Assembly: GCF_047663525.1 (NCBI RefSeq)
Contig: NC_092588.1
Coordinates: 147,417,501 to 147,481,500 of the forward strand
Source: Anas platyrhynchos
Lineage: Eukaryota; Chordata; Aves; Anseriformes; Anatidae
Direction: 5' to 3'
Length of the DNA: 64,000 bases
The position numbers and the translations under genes are program-made. This document shows, piece after piece, positions 35,511-48,354 of the stretch. Below the pieces are notes generated by a model that was not told where the DNA came from, did no database searches, and worked only from the letters and a program-made list of their open reading frames with translations. Position 1 is the stretch's first letter. The number at the start of each line of letters is the position of its first letter.

Positions 35511-36243
35511 AAATTTAAATTTAAAATGTTAAATTCCATTAGTGGATTTCCTGGCAGTAAATGGAACTTCTCTAATCATGACCTTACTTAGTCATGAGAA
35601 TTTCACAGCTATCCCCCACTTCATGAGTGCACATTGAGATAAACTCTGACATATTTTATTTTCTTTCCTTCCACAGTGCCAAGGGCATTTCCTCGCTATG
35701 CTGAGTTTAAAAGCAACAACTGGGCTTTGTATCCTGGAAGGAAGTCTTTGTTCTCTTAGGCCAGCTGCCTGATTTTAACTGTCAGGGATCCAAGACTCTG
35801 GAGAATAACTTTAGAGTAATTTAGCAGAAATTTCATATTTAGAAGTTTTACAAGGTGTTACAAGGTTACTTTTATAATTTCTACTCATCATATAAAATTT
35901 GGCTTCAAAGCTGAATTTCAAAAGGTTATTTTTTCGTGAAAGACTGGTGTGTTTGTCAGTTGGTGGTCTTGTAGTATTCAATTGCAAATTCAATTGATGG
36001 CTATCCTTTGTATTTCTAATATATAATTGGGCTGAAAACATAAATCACTTAGGTTTTACTTTTTTATAGCACAGGACTTTTCATAGCCTTCTTACTGAAC
36101 TGTGTAGTTTGATAGAGGAACTCTTACAACAGCTAGCACCGTAGCTAGGTGTGCTTTCCACTGGATTCTAAAAATAATTTCAAATTATGTCATGTAAGGC
36201 TAAAATGATAATGCTACATGACTAAATTAAGTACATTTTCAGT

Positions 36244-36656
36244 AAATCATAAAATATCCTGAGTTGGAAGTGACACACAAGGATCATGGAGTCCAACTCC
36301 TGAGTCCCCAAAGCACAACCCAAAAACTAAACCATGTGTCTGAGAGCACTAACGAAACACTTCTTGAACTCTGGCAAACTTGGTGCTGTGACCCCCACCC
36401 CGGGGAGCTTGTCCCAGTGCCTGACCATCCTCTTGGTGAAGAGCCTTTTCCTAACACCCAGCCTGACCCTCCCCTGTCCCAGCTCCATGCCGTTCCCTTG
36501 GGTCCTGTCACTGTCCCCAGAGAGCAGAGCCTGCCCCTCTGCTCCCCTCATGGTGAGCTGCAGGCCGCCGTGAGGCCTCCCCTTGGCCTGCTCTGCTCTG
36601 GGCTGAACAAACCAAGGGACCTTACGTCTTCCCTTCCAGACCTTTCACCACCATAA
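36244..36656 (-). mobile_element. CR1 LINE 3' fragment, minus orientation
   Basis: Starts with the reversed 3' terminus (AAATCATAAAATATCCTGAG) and runs about 410 bp into the ORF2 end. On the minus strand the frame shows RKRLFTKRMVRHWDKLPGVG. It is GC-richer than its surroundings, 5' truncated, and of the same type as the copy at 21377-21707. Confidence 0.92.
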
Positions 36657-36707
36657 ATCTCCTTTTACTCCCTTTTACCCTTTTGCTGAACATGCTACAG
36701 TATGACA

Positions 36708-36711
<4 letters not shown>

Positions 36712-36744
<33 letters not shown>
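36712..36744. repeat. T33 homopolymer
   Basis: A run of 33 T between two CR1-derived segments, followed by CCCCAG. Confidence 0.95.
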
Positions 36745-37190
36745 CCCCAGACCTGCTTTCTAATAGAGCTAAGAGAGGCCAGTATGTCTTCTTCATTGGA
36801 AGGACACAATAGTGACTCATTTTCATGCCCACCAGGACCACATGTCCCTTTTGCAAAACTGTGTGCTGATGCATTTGCTTCTGTTGAAGTTTGTGAGGTC
36901 TCTCCATATCTCTAGTCTGCTGAAATTCTTCTGGCTGGGAGACCCACCTTCCAGTGTACCAGCCCCAAACCCCAATTTAATACTCTACATAGCTGCTGGG
37001 ACTACATTCCTTTCCATTGTTTGGGTCTTTAAAAGAGATGTTGAGCAGTACTGCCCCCAGCATTGACTTCTGAGGAAAACTTGTGGAAGGTTACTGTCAG
37101 TTGACCTTTATGCTGTCAATCACAACCCTTTGAGATCATCCACTCCATTTCCCACTCATTTTATAGCCCATAAATCCAAAGTGTATTTCA
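36745..37190 (-). mobile_element. Old CR1-derived segment, minus orientation
   Basis: The stretch GAGATGTTGAGCAGTACTGC, then CCCAGCATTGACTTCTGAGG, parallels the antisense CR1 sequence that encodes the block before the reverse transcriptase catalytic motif. Surrounding sequence is heavily diverged and no frame survives. The exact limits are uncertain. Confidence 0.6.
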
Positions 37191-39740
37191 ACAACTTGAC
37201 TTAGAATACTGTGGGAGTATTATATAATATATTATTATATAATTAGAATACTTTGGGAGAAAGAAATGATAACAAAAAAGAAAAGAAAACAAACAAACAA
37301 ACAAACAAAAAAAGCGTATTTTAAATGTGAGAAGAATTATATGTTGATCAAGATCACTTTGATTGTGAATTTGGATTTGTTTTCAAGTAAGAGCTTAGCA
37401 TTTTTTTCTGTTAAGCTAAAGATGATGTAGCACATTAAATTTCATAACTCTTTAGTAACTGTGTAATTGCAGTGGGCTAAGACAAGAGCCACAAATAGTT
37501 TGGTGCCTCGCTACTGTAAACAGTAGAGTAAAAATGTGACAATTATCATTGATCACTGTTTGTGTTTTTTTTTTTTCTTTATAGTTTCATGATAAAATTA
37601 GTTGAATGTGTTATGAATGCATGTATAAACAGTTTTTTTGTCAAAGACTTGAGCAGCTACAAGCCCAAGAGTGTAAAATGCTTAACTTTGAATGCAAGTG
37701 GTCAAATTCTGAAGTTGTCATATCACAGTGCTTTTTGACATGAGTACTCTAGATAAATAAGAATACAACTGCACAATATTCCTGATGATTCATTTTCAGA
37801 CTTGTCTCATCTTGCAGCTCCCAGTATTTACTCTGAATGTTATACCCTTTTGTACAGCAACTGTTTTTCCCTTCTCTGAATACATTCAGAGTAATTTGCA
37901 TTCCAGGCAAGTACACAGTAGTTTCGGTCAGGAAATCATTTTCTTTTATACTTGGACCTAATTAATTAGGGCTTGAATACCACCACGTGGGGATATTCTT
38001 ATTATATTTAATTAATTAAAAACATAATAATGTCATATGTGTTTCAGTAGAGGTCTTCAGATTAATTAGGACTTCAAGACTGTATTTACTAGCAAAAGAT
38101 TTAGTATTTACAAGGCCTATTCCATTCTTTAAGTTAACAATTTTTCTGCAGAACTTGTGTTCTTGTATCTCTTAGGATGTGTTCAGACACTTCAGAGCAA
38201 TTACTTGCTATTACTTCTTAGTGCATGCCCTAACCATGTTGGAACAAGAAAGTGAATCTGTACTGGGATTAGGCAACCCCATTTCCTTTCCTGTTTTTGT
38301 TCTCATGTTTCTATTAGAAGAAATTGCATTCACAGAAGCCAAAACTTAAAGGCCACCTCTGGATCCAGCATGCCTGAAAATTTCATTTGATTTGTCCTGT
38401 TGGAGCAGGGTCATTAAAAGGCCCCACGTGAGTGATGGTTTATTGTGGCAGAGCATGTCTTCTGCTGTAGCATGACATTTTTATCCCTAGAAGAACAAGA
38501 TTTTAAAATTTTCTTTTTCTGCTTTGGGAACATGCCAACCTGCCCTACACAAGTGTAAATTCACATATGTAATCTCTAACCTATAAGAATGATCAAAAAT
38601 GTTTTTCCCTGAAGTGGTACTTAAAACTTACCTTGCCCTATCCAAGTGGGTCTAATAAAGAATATATTTTGTCTATTGAGTTAGAGAAGAGGGTAATATG
38701 AAACAGTCTTTCTGAATATTATAAAACTTGCATTATGTGTATGGGGGAAAAAATAACTCTCAGTAAACTTCAACAGGCACACTGATAATAGTCCAGATAA
38801 GAACTGCCCAGCAAATAGCCAAGACTGTTTCTACAATATATTCCTTTTGACATCTTGTGAAATACTCCATGAAATAAGGTTTCTTATTCTCTAAACTAGC
38901 CCTGTATTTTACATCCTAGGTACAATATTTAGTGACCTAATACTTCTCCAAGCTATTTCCCCCCCCATGAAGTATCTAACTTAAATATAAATCCTTTCTC
39001 TAGCTGAAAAGGAAAAATGGAAAACAAACCATTTTAATGCTAAATAGGAATGAGGTAAAATACTTTCTGGAACAACAGGCTTTTCTTCAATTACATTTGC
39101 TCATTAACTTTGCCATCAGTGGCAGAATATAGCTATAGCGCCCTATATATAGCTATATACATGCACCCTAACTCCTAGAAAAAAACACCTGTTGGTAACA
39201 AGTTGATGTGAAGTTAACAACTCCTAAAAAAAATCAAAGTGCTACTGAATTATGGTATTAAGTCCAGATCTTAAATGAGGACTTTTCATTTGCATCCAGA
39301 AAACTTTTTTTTTCATCTCTTCTGTCCACTTTTTCTCTTTCATAAAATGTGCAAAATGAAATTAATAAAACATTCAATGTCCAAGAGGAAATGAGAATTT
39401 GTAAGATATTTCATCACACCTACATTCATTACAGTATGTAGAAAACCACAAATTGTTTTTGAAGAACAGGTTATCCCTGAAATGACAGGATAAAGTGAGG
39501 AAAATGAAACCTAAACTGTTGTGCATATATGGAATAAGCCATACATAGAAAGTGAAAACCTCAGCCGAGTATGTTGAAACATACAGGTGAAGTTTGACAA
39601 TCCTTTTACAGTGAAAATTAATTGAGAGAATATAACCTACATTAGATCAGTAGGTTTTTTCTGGAGAAGCACTTCAGGAACTATCTGGAAGAACTCCAGT
39701 AGACTTGCTCTATTTTGAAGCATTATGGACAGGTTGTGTA
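37191..39740. other. Intergenic stretch
   Basis: No supported gene. A (CAAA)n tract lies at about 37288-37308. TTAATTAGG motifs recur around 37960-38070. Nothing else is recognised. Confidence 0.5.
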
Positions 39741-40455
39741 GAATCATAGAATCAGAATGTTTTGGGTTGGAAGGGACCTAAAAGATATCCAGTTCCAACT
39801 TCCTGCCATGGGAAAGGACACCCTCCACCAGACCAGGTTGATCAAAGCCCCATCCCACCTGGTCTTGAACACTTCCAGGGATGGGACATCCGCAGCTTCT
39901 TTGGGCAACCTGTTCCAGTGCCTCTCCACTCTCAGGAAAAAATTTAGTCCCTATATCTAATTTAAATCTACCCTCTTTTAGTTTAAAACGGTTACTCCTT
40001 CTCCTATCACTATACTCCCTGGTAAAGAATCCCTCATCATTGTTCCCGTAGGCCAACTGAAAGGCCACTACTATAAGGTCTCCCTAGAGCCTTATCTTCT
40101 CCAGTCTGAACAACCTCAGCTCAATCTTCACAGGAGAGATGCTCCAGCCCTCTGATCATCTTCATGGCCCATGTCTCTTTTGTACCCCAGAGCTGAACAC
40201 AGCACTCCAGGTGGGATCTCACACAAGTAGAGCGGAGGGGGAGAATCACCTCTCTCAACTGGTCATACTTCTTTTGATGCAACCCAGGATACAGTTGTCT
40301 TTTTGGGCTGCAAACACACATTGCCATCTCATGTTCAGTTTTTCATCCACCAATAACTTCAAGTCCTTCTCCACATGGCTCCTCTCAATCCACTCATTGA
40401 CCAGGGTGTATTAATTTTTGGGATTGCCCTGACCCAGGTTCAGGGCCTTGCACTG
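39741..40455 (-). mobile_element. CR1 LINE fragment, minus orientation
   Basis: Begins at the 3' terminus (TAGAATCATAGAATCAGAATG) and extends about 715 bp upstream through the ORF2 C-terminal part (on the minus strand RSHLECCVQLWG, then EGRFKLDIGTKFFPES) to about 40455. The frame carries several breaks. Same subfamily type as the copy at 19047-19936. Confidence 0.93.
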
Positions 40456-41580
40456 TATCTCTGTATATATATGCAATCTTCTGTGTGTAGCACGATCCCC
40501 AGAGAATCTCTTCTACAATTCTGCTCAGATAAATTATTTTGTTGCAAACAGATTGGCTTTAACCATGTTACCCTTCTTTATTTGTATACATACATGTATA
40601 TATGCACACTTTTACACATCTGCTTTGTAGTTATGATTGTTATTTAACCATATCATTCGATCCTACATTTCTTTCATTTTATTGTCAGAACTGTTCGGTT
40701 TAGCATCATAATGCTTAGTTTACCATCATAATCTTAAAATTCCTTTGGGGACTAAGATTTTGGATTTCTTGACAAGACCGCAACTGAGCCTAATTTTCTG
40801 TGTAGGCTTTCATATCATTCTGAGATTGAATACTAAATCTCTGGAGCATCCCCAGTGCTCCACTAGCATGGATTTATTTAAAATGCTAGCTTTGGAGCAT
40901 TGCAACTTGTATGCCTTTTCCTGAAGTGGAAATCTAGATGGCTCTAATACAGCTCAAATGCACACAAATGTGACTGATAGATTTTCTTCAGATATGGCTA
41001 TGGTAGTTTGTTGTCTTCCATGCCAGTGCACATTACAAGAATGACTGTTATCAGACTAGCAACAGTATTAATTTCTTTGCTGTATACTTCAGAAATAGTT
41101 TGAACTAAGCAGAGTGAACTTTTGTGTGCATTTCAGGACTGGAATAACATAAAATTCCAGCAGAGGGAACCCTGACACCTCATAATACACATTTAATGCT
41201 TGTACGAGTCTCTTGTACCTGAATGAATATTTTGTTCTCACAGAAATTTTTGGCTTTCCGCTCTATGTAAAAGCTAGTGTAAAATGTTGGACTTAAAATC
41301 GTATGTGACAAAAAATAATGTGTTTAGGGTTTTTCCTTGTCTTAGGACAAACTGAAAATAACAGAGAAAGAAGGGTCTTGTCCTAGGGAAATATAATTTA
41401 TAGCATTAAAAATTCTCAAAAAAAAACTTTCATTTCTATAAAAAAATATAAAAACTACATCTTTACTCGCTCACTGTTAGAACCATTCTTCTTTTTTATA
41501 TATTTTCATGTCTGAAATCTAGAGCCTATACTTTAAACAATAATTTTAAAAGAAGACGCTAAGAACTTTAGAGTGCACAT
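40456..41580. other. Intergenic stretch
   Basis: No supported gene or repeat beyond short AT-rich runs. Confidence 0.45.
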
Positions 41581-42023
41581 TCAGTAAGTTTGCAGATGAC
41601 ACCAAGTTATGGGGAAGTGTCAGTCACTTTCAATCTGACAGAGGCTAAGAAGGCCCTGCAGAGGGACCTGGACAGGTTGGATCGATGTGCAGAGGCAGTG
41701 GGATAAGGTTCTACATGGCTAAAGTCCTGCACTTTGGCCACAACAACCCCATGCAGTGATACAGGCTTGGGGATGAGTGGCTGGAAAGCTGTACAGAGGA
41801 AAAGGATCTGGGGGTTTTGGTTGATGCTCACCTCAACATGAGCCAGCAGGGTGCCCAGGTGGCCAAGAAGGCCAATGGCATCCTGGCTTTTGTCAGGAAT
41901 AGTACAGCCAGCAGGACCAGGGAAGTGATTGTCCCCCTGTACTCTGCTCTGGTGAAGCCACACCTCAAGTACTGTGTTCAGTTTTGGGGCCCTCACTACA
42001 AGAAACACATCGAAGCAATGAAA
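41581..42023 (+). mobile_element. CR1 LINE internal fragment lacking its 3' end
   Basis: Starts within the reverse transcriptase catalytic region; KFADDTK is encoded at about 41585-41605. It continues through the ORF2 thumb region ([20 protein letters not shown], then [20 protein letters not shown]) and stops abruptly at about 42023. The missing 3' part is not found in the next several kilobases. CR1 copies normally keep the 3' end, so a deletion or a later rearrangement removed it. Confidence 0.9.
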
Positions 42024-44097
42024 AGGGGACGTAGGAATTCAGACACTTATCGACAGCATGCTGGACTATGAAGGCTTTATTCCCAAACACGTATATCGTA
42101 CCACAAAGTGGCAGCAATCTGTCAATCTGTGTCATAATGTCACATGCAGATTTGAAAGAAGAATGTTAAAGACAGGAGTATGGATTTATACAGCCCATGC
42201 ACATCTGGTTCTGGGAAAAAAATGAACTCAAATCACCTCTGGCTGGACAAAACCCAATGGTTATCATTTGTATGCAGCTTTCTTTAAAAGGCTTTTTTTT
42301 TTTTTTTTTTTTTTTTCATTCTGAATACAATTTAAGGAACTGATTACCACAGTAACTGATTGCTTCATCATCTGCAACAAGTGTAGTTTTACATAATTCC
42401 TGTGATATAGAGAAATTGAGAAATTCTTATTATTCTGAGTTTAAGTCTAGTTAAGTCTAGTTAGTCATGGCTCCTCAAAGATACCATAGCTGTGTAACTA
42501 GCTGCCATTCCAGAGGAAATGGATACTTTTGACTTGTGCAAGGTCATGTGGAAACTGAACCCAGGTTCTACATCCCAAGTTAAGCAGTAAACCTCTTCTT
42601 CCCAGACAAGATGGACCTATCTTCTTATGTTTTTCTTCATATTCAAAGGAGCTGTACTTTTGGGGCTTTGTCCTGCCCTTGATTGCACAGGCACTGTTAG
42701 AGAAAGGAAATTTCACAGCTCCATAAAAATGATAATACAAGTAAGGGTTGCATAATCTGATTTTGTATGACAGACTTCATGAGACTTACTATGACATTCC
42801 TAATTATTTTTGTCTCCAGACTATGGAAACAAAAACAAACAAACAAACAAAACCAAAAAAGCAAACCCTTTCTCAGTAAAGAGATACGAATTACATTAGA
42901 AGCTGAGTCCTCCATTGAGCCTTCTTCTGAAATTACCAAAATATTGAGTTCCATGAGCTGTGTCTTTTACAGATTTTTGCATCTTTTCTCACAATTACTC
43001 TCAAGTTTTCTATGGTACCTATGACTGTATTGACAACCTTCTTTAATACCCCCAGTTTCTGCCATGTCTTTAGGTGCCCCATGATTCCTGCAACTACTGT
43101 CTAGCTACTGTCTATGCATACATGCTGTCTTTAATCCAGGTTGCATGTGTGGATTGTTTGGATTGATATATTTTGAGTTTATGATCTCATGCATAGTAAT
43201 GTTTCCTTCTATAATGATATTCCAATTTTCTCTTGTCACAAGACACCTTTTTTTTTTTTTTTATATAAACAATGCACATTCCCATGTCTTTCAGGTCTCT
43301 TGTCCCTGCCCTGTGCGTTTGAAATCAGCTTGAAATGATTATCGGAGAACTGCCAGATGGACAGATGGACTGACACATGGTACAATAATATAAGACACAT
43401 TTTCTGAGGTGAGAAAGAAACAAATAATGTTTCACCTTCCCCTCCTCTCCCCCACCCCCTGAAATGTCAGTCAGCGGGCTGTAGATAGAAATATAATGTT
43501 TAGACAATGTTTACAAAAGTAACTGTGATTATTCCTGAAAAAAAAAAAAACATATATATTTGTTCTGAATAACTCCAGTGGTATTTCTAAAACTCAATTG
43601 AATCAGTAAGAAGCAAAATCTTCCCTAAAGGTGTAAACTCCCTACCCTTTATTGTCTTGATTTCCTGAAGCATCATACCCTGGAGCACAAATAAATGGGA
43701 GTTGAAATTCCTTTTCTCTTATAACAATTTTTATCAATTTTCAGTTGCAATGGCATCTGTGTTCTAAGTAGCTCTGAAATTTTGTTATTTCAGCCAGTAC
43801 AAGAAAATGTACTTCATAAAATTCCCAGAGCAGTATACAAAGAAACAGGAAAGACCAATAAGACAGCAATGTGTTACCTAAAGGCAAGTCAGATTTTCAA
43901 ATATAATCCCTTTGTCTCCTACTCACATGTACACACACCCACATCACAAACTTGGTACCTGTAGCCTATGAGTTCTTATATCAGAGAGCACTATGATCTA
44001 AATTAGCACTATGATTTAAGTGTGCAAGTGTATTTTGCTGAAGCAAACTTTGCAACAGAAAATGCTAATTTTACACAATTGAAATCTACTGTTGTAT
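42024..44097. other. Intergenic stretch of unknown content
   Basis: No supported gene. T-runs at 42293-42316 and about 43249-43262, a (CAAA)n tract at about 42834-42850 and an A-run at about 43539-43550 are visible. The first 230 bp after the truncated CR1 are moderately GC-richer and may belong to an unrecognised repeat. Confidence 0.4.
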
Positions 44098-44127
44098 AAA
44101 TAAATAAATAAATAAACAAATAAATCA
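44098..44127. repeat. (AAAT)n microsatellite
   Basis: About seven tetranucleotide units with one AAAC variant. Confidence 0.9.
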
Positions 44128-46669
44128 TTTCCAGATACATTTATAGTTTCTAAAGGGAAAATGCAAATATAATCATTTGCTCTGACTTTATTGATCTAAT
44201 TCAGGCTGTTTTTTGTGTTGTTGACCTGAAACAATGCATTTAATTATGACTTGATCTAAGAAAAGAATTGCAAAGTATATGAATCAATTTCATTGCTCTG
44301 TTAGCATACTGCTGTTGAACAGCAGTAAATTGTGCTTTCAGAGCGGCCATTGGGCAGTGGCCATTCAGTGGCCATTCAGATAGACTTATCTGAAGGAAGA
44401 TATCTGAAATAATGCACACAAAAATCATTCTGAGTTGCATGATACTCAATAAAAGATGTTAAAAAGAATAGAAAAAAGTGGGACATCAAAGTTCCAACTA
44501 AAATTCAGATAAAACAAGGTTCCAATATGTAGCAAAGAATTTTGTTATTTAACAGACTCAAAATGAGTCATTCCAGGTTGATTCAGTAAATTGAAAGGAG
44601 ACTTTATTATTTTATTTTATTTTATTTTATTTTATTTTATTTTATTTTATTTTATTTTATTTTATTTTATTTTATTTTATTTTATTTTATTAATATTTTA
44701 TTTTATGTTGTTTATTTACTGGAAATTAATAACATAGTGTTGCCTGGAGAGATATTCAATGAAGACAAGCAAGAATCTGTCCACCACTTTGGTGAGCATG
44801 GCTGTTGAATAACCTGGCCACTTAACTATGTGATACAAAGTTGTCTATGAAGTTAACTCTGTCTATAACTGCAGATTAAATGATGATTCCATACTTCATA
44901 TAAAAGAATTAGGGACAAAAAAAAAAAAAAAAAAAAAAAATCACCTGTCTTGGTGGTATGGTGGTATCACCTAAATAAAATGGAGTTAAAAAATAATAAA
45001 TAAATAAATAAATATATATACATATATGTATATAAAGTAAAAAACAATGAGAAAAGGTAAACAATGATTACATTTTGGTATAGTAATTGAGATATGAGAA
45101 GGAAAAACATTGCGTTAGAATTTGGTAAGTGAAGAATTAAATAGTACATAAAACAATCTGTGAAACTAATTCTTGCTATCTTTGCCTTGAGCCTCAGTCT
45201 GAGATAATGGGTAAAATGTGTATGTAACCACCAATGAAAATTAACATGACTCAAGCTCACTGGTTTTAAAGATTCGGTGTATGTGACATATTTGACCACT
45301 AGAGGGAAGCACTTAACCGAGCTATAGCAGTTTATGGCCTTGAAGAGACAACTAGAACAGCCGCTGTAGTGACAGACTCTTTTGCATTTAGTGGCAACAT
45401 TAACATTTTGCAGGGACGAAACACAATTATTGGTCTTGGAAATGTCTTATTGAAAGTAAATGTCTTATTCTTTCTATCATGGATATAAATGTACTCTAAA
45501 ACTTTAGTTATCATTATGGATCATGGAAAACCGAGCAAATTATATATTAAACTAATAGCAGGCAATGTCTGTATGTCAGTTTCATCTTTTCTTCCTTTCT
45601 CCTTCAACTGATGTTTCCTAATTTAAACATGTTCTTCCTTTAGTGCAAGTAAAAGGAAAAAATCTTTAGGGCTGAATCACCACCTTCTGTAGTTTTTATT
45701 TCTGGCCTGACGTGGTAAAAGAAAGTCTTGTCTGAAGAAGCTTTTTTTACTCTATGCCAGAGTTAATGACTATAACATATTGGATCTCATGCACAATTCA
45801 TGAGAGCTGATTTAGCATTAATGCAGGTGCATAGAATGGCTCAAGCTGTTCACCTGCTCTCCCTGATGGAGGCAAAATGCTGCCATGACTTGTAACAAGA
45901 AGAAACTGGAGGAATGAATCAGGGAGATAAAATATATAATGTATATATAAATGTAGTTTAAAATGCATTGTAAATGATTTGTACGTAGCTAGTCAAACAC
46001 CTTTCTCTAGTGGCAGGCTAATCTTCTAGTCAATGCTAAAACACAAGGCTAGATTGTCATCCTGTTGGCAACCCTCTGAAGCAAATTAGGACTTGATCCT
46101 TCTGCCAGTGGAATCATTGGCAAGCAATCATATGCACAATATGCTGCTTCAAATGCAATCAGAAGGAATGTACATTTGATCTAGCTGGATAAAACTCTTC
46201 AACTGATAATCACCAACTAACTTGTGATGTTGCTAACTTGTCACTTCTCTAATTTTCTCCTAAAATGTAGCAAGAAATTCTAGCAAAGTGAGATTTGTCT
46301 CCTTGTCTATTGGAAACAGCATAAGGTTTGTTGGTTGCAGTTGCTTTCAAAACTACTAACAAAATCATTTTTCTTTTAAATAAGTCTTATTATAGAGTTA
46401 GTGAATTTATAGGAATTAAATTATTTCCTTCCAAAAGTATTATTGGCAGGAATTTACCATTCCTCCATCCTGCAAATGTGTAGAAAGCCCAATAAATCTA
46501 GTTTAATTTCTAATTTCTGATTTTTAGCTTTTGTCCTATTGGAGATGTATATTAACTGGGAAAAGTAGGCTTGGATGCTCAAAGACTATATATGTTGTTT
46601 AATCTAGAAATTTAACTTTAGTATGCTTATGTTAATTAGATTTCATTCAATAAAGAAATTTCAAGTGGG
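44128..46669. other. Intergenic stretch with simple repeats
   Basis: No supported gene. It contains the (TTTTA)n tract at 44604-44706 (listed separately), an A-run at 44917-44940 and an AAAT/TATA tract at about 44993-45030. Confidence 0.5.
44604..44706. repeat. (TTTTA)n microsatellite, about 100 bp
   Basis: About 18 pentamers with one break (TTAATATTTTA at about 44689). It is the longest of three such tracts in the window. Confidence 0.95.
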
Positions 46670-46975
46670 ATCTTAATCCTCTGAAGAGAGGATGCAAAGA
46701 TTATGGAGCCAGGCTCAGGAGAGCCCAGTGACAGGGCAAGAGGCACAAACTGAAACACAGAAAAATCCAGATGAACATAAGATTTTTAATGATATTATTA
46801 TATTATATTATTTTTTTTAATAGCACTGGAGGAGGTTGCCCAGAAAGGGCATATCTGCATATCTCCATCCTTAGATGCCTGCTCAGTCTGACCCTCCAAT
46901 GAGTAGCAGGGTTAGTCATTACAGTTCCATTCCAACATCATCTACATGGTGATCATGGGATTCTGTAAAATTTAC
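46670..46975 (+). mobile_element. Old CR1 3' fragment, plus orientation
   Basis: GAGAGGATGCAAAGATTATGG, AGCCAGGCTCAGGAGAGCCC, AGTGACAGGGCAAGAGGCAC and AAACTGAAACACAG match the CR1 3' region in order. GGAGGTTGCCCAGAAAGG and ATGGGATTCTGTAAA follow at the end. The middle is replaced by a TTA-rich stretch (46783-46820). It is 5' truncated and strongly mutated. Confidence 0.82.
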
Positions 46976-48300
46976 CATATGTAATAAATTATCACCTAGA
47001 AACTAATCCTAGGTACACTTATATGATAAATATATATGTTATTTCAAATACGACATGCACTTGTAATATCAACAAATGATAAATTTTAATAGCAAATGTT
47101 ACTTATTCCACAAAAAGTGATTTTCATGATATTAAAACTTTCAAAAATGTTATACATATATGTGAGGTTAATTTTGGAACTCTTGTTCTAGTAGCATCTT
47201 TTTTCCAGACTCATGCATTAATAATGACATAATGTCACTGACGACCGGGTAGTCACTCCAAACTTTCCTGACAGATAAAGTTTAAAAGCTAATTCAATTA
47301 TCAGTGTCTACAAGGTTCGGTGCCACTGATTTTATGGATACTTGCATTTGATGCCATCAGTTATTTAAAATGAGCAAGTAGTTCAAATGACACGTAAACA
47401 ATCCAGAAGCTACATTGCAGGAATTAAGTACCACATAACTTCTTCATCGTCTGGAGTATGCAGTGGTATAGTTCTGCCAACTAACACTTCATACTGTACA
47501 ATATAGGATATTACAGATATCTTTACTGTCTTCCAGAGAGTACAGATTTGTACAGAATTTGTCAATGGTATGCTGTACATGCGCTACTATACTGTCAGCT
47601 GGAGAGGGGTCAGAGTGGGTACAAAGAGATAAGTTTCTCACAAGAGAAGACTTTCTTTCCTGATGAGAATTGATTTTGCCCAGACTTATTTATTTACTGG
47701 AAATTCTAATAGATCCAAATCATGATAAAGCATTGTTATAAAAACTTCTAGACATGTCTAATATGGAAGGTAGTGTGTATATATAACCATTGGTCAGTAA
47801 CGGTCTAACTTGATCTTCATAATATTCCTAAGTCTAACCTGCAACAGGACACGTCAATAATATTACTACTGTCACCATAACTTCCATTATCTGTATCATT
47901 TTCTTGGGCCTAAAAAAAAAAGTTGTGAAGTGACAAGATAACATCATCAATTTATGGGGCCTGAGCAAATCTCTATTTCAAAATACTGATTCATTTCATT
48001 TCCTATGAATTTAACTTCTAATTCTATGTTATTGTCTGTCTATCCCTTAGCTTCCTTATGTACAATAAAAACTTAGTCAACCAGACACAACCAGCTGTAA
48101 TACTGTTTACTGTGACCTGAAAGTAAGTCCTAGGCAGCCTGTTCTGTTTTGAATGACTAAGACTGAACTTACAGTACCAGATCTTTTCTAGAGCCAGTAT
48201 AGTAAAGGACTAGTTTAAATGTCTGGCTTTGATCTATGCACTAAGCATTTCAGGACACTGTCTCACCTAGTGGAAACTAACCTTTAGTCAAGACAGAACG

Positions 48301-48354
<54 letters not shown>

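Larger units (their letters stand above)
31641..36243. other. Intergenic AT-rich stretch
   Basis: No supported gene. Contents: a T-run at about 32940-32968, an A/T-only tract at 33183-33390, a short (TTTA/TTAG) tract at about 34238-34257 and a (TTTTA)n tract at 35443-35510. Several stop-poor frames exist but none has a recognisable domain. Confidence 0.5.
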
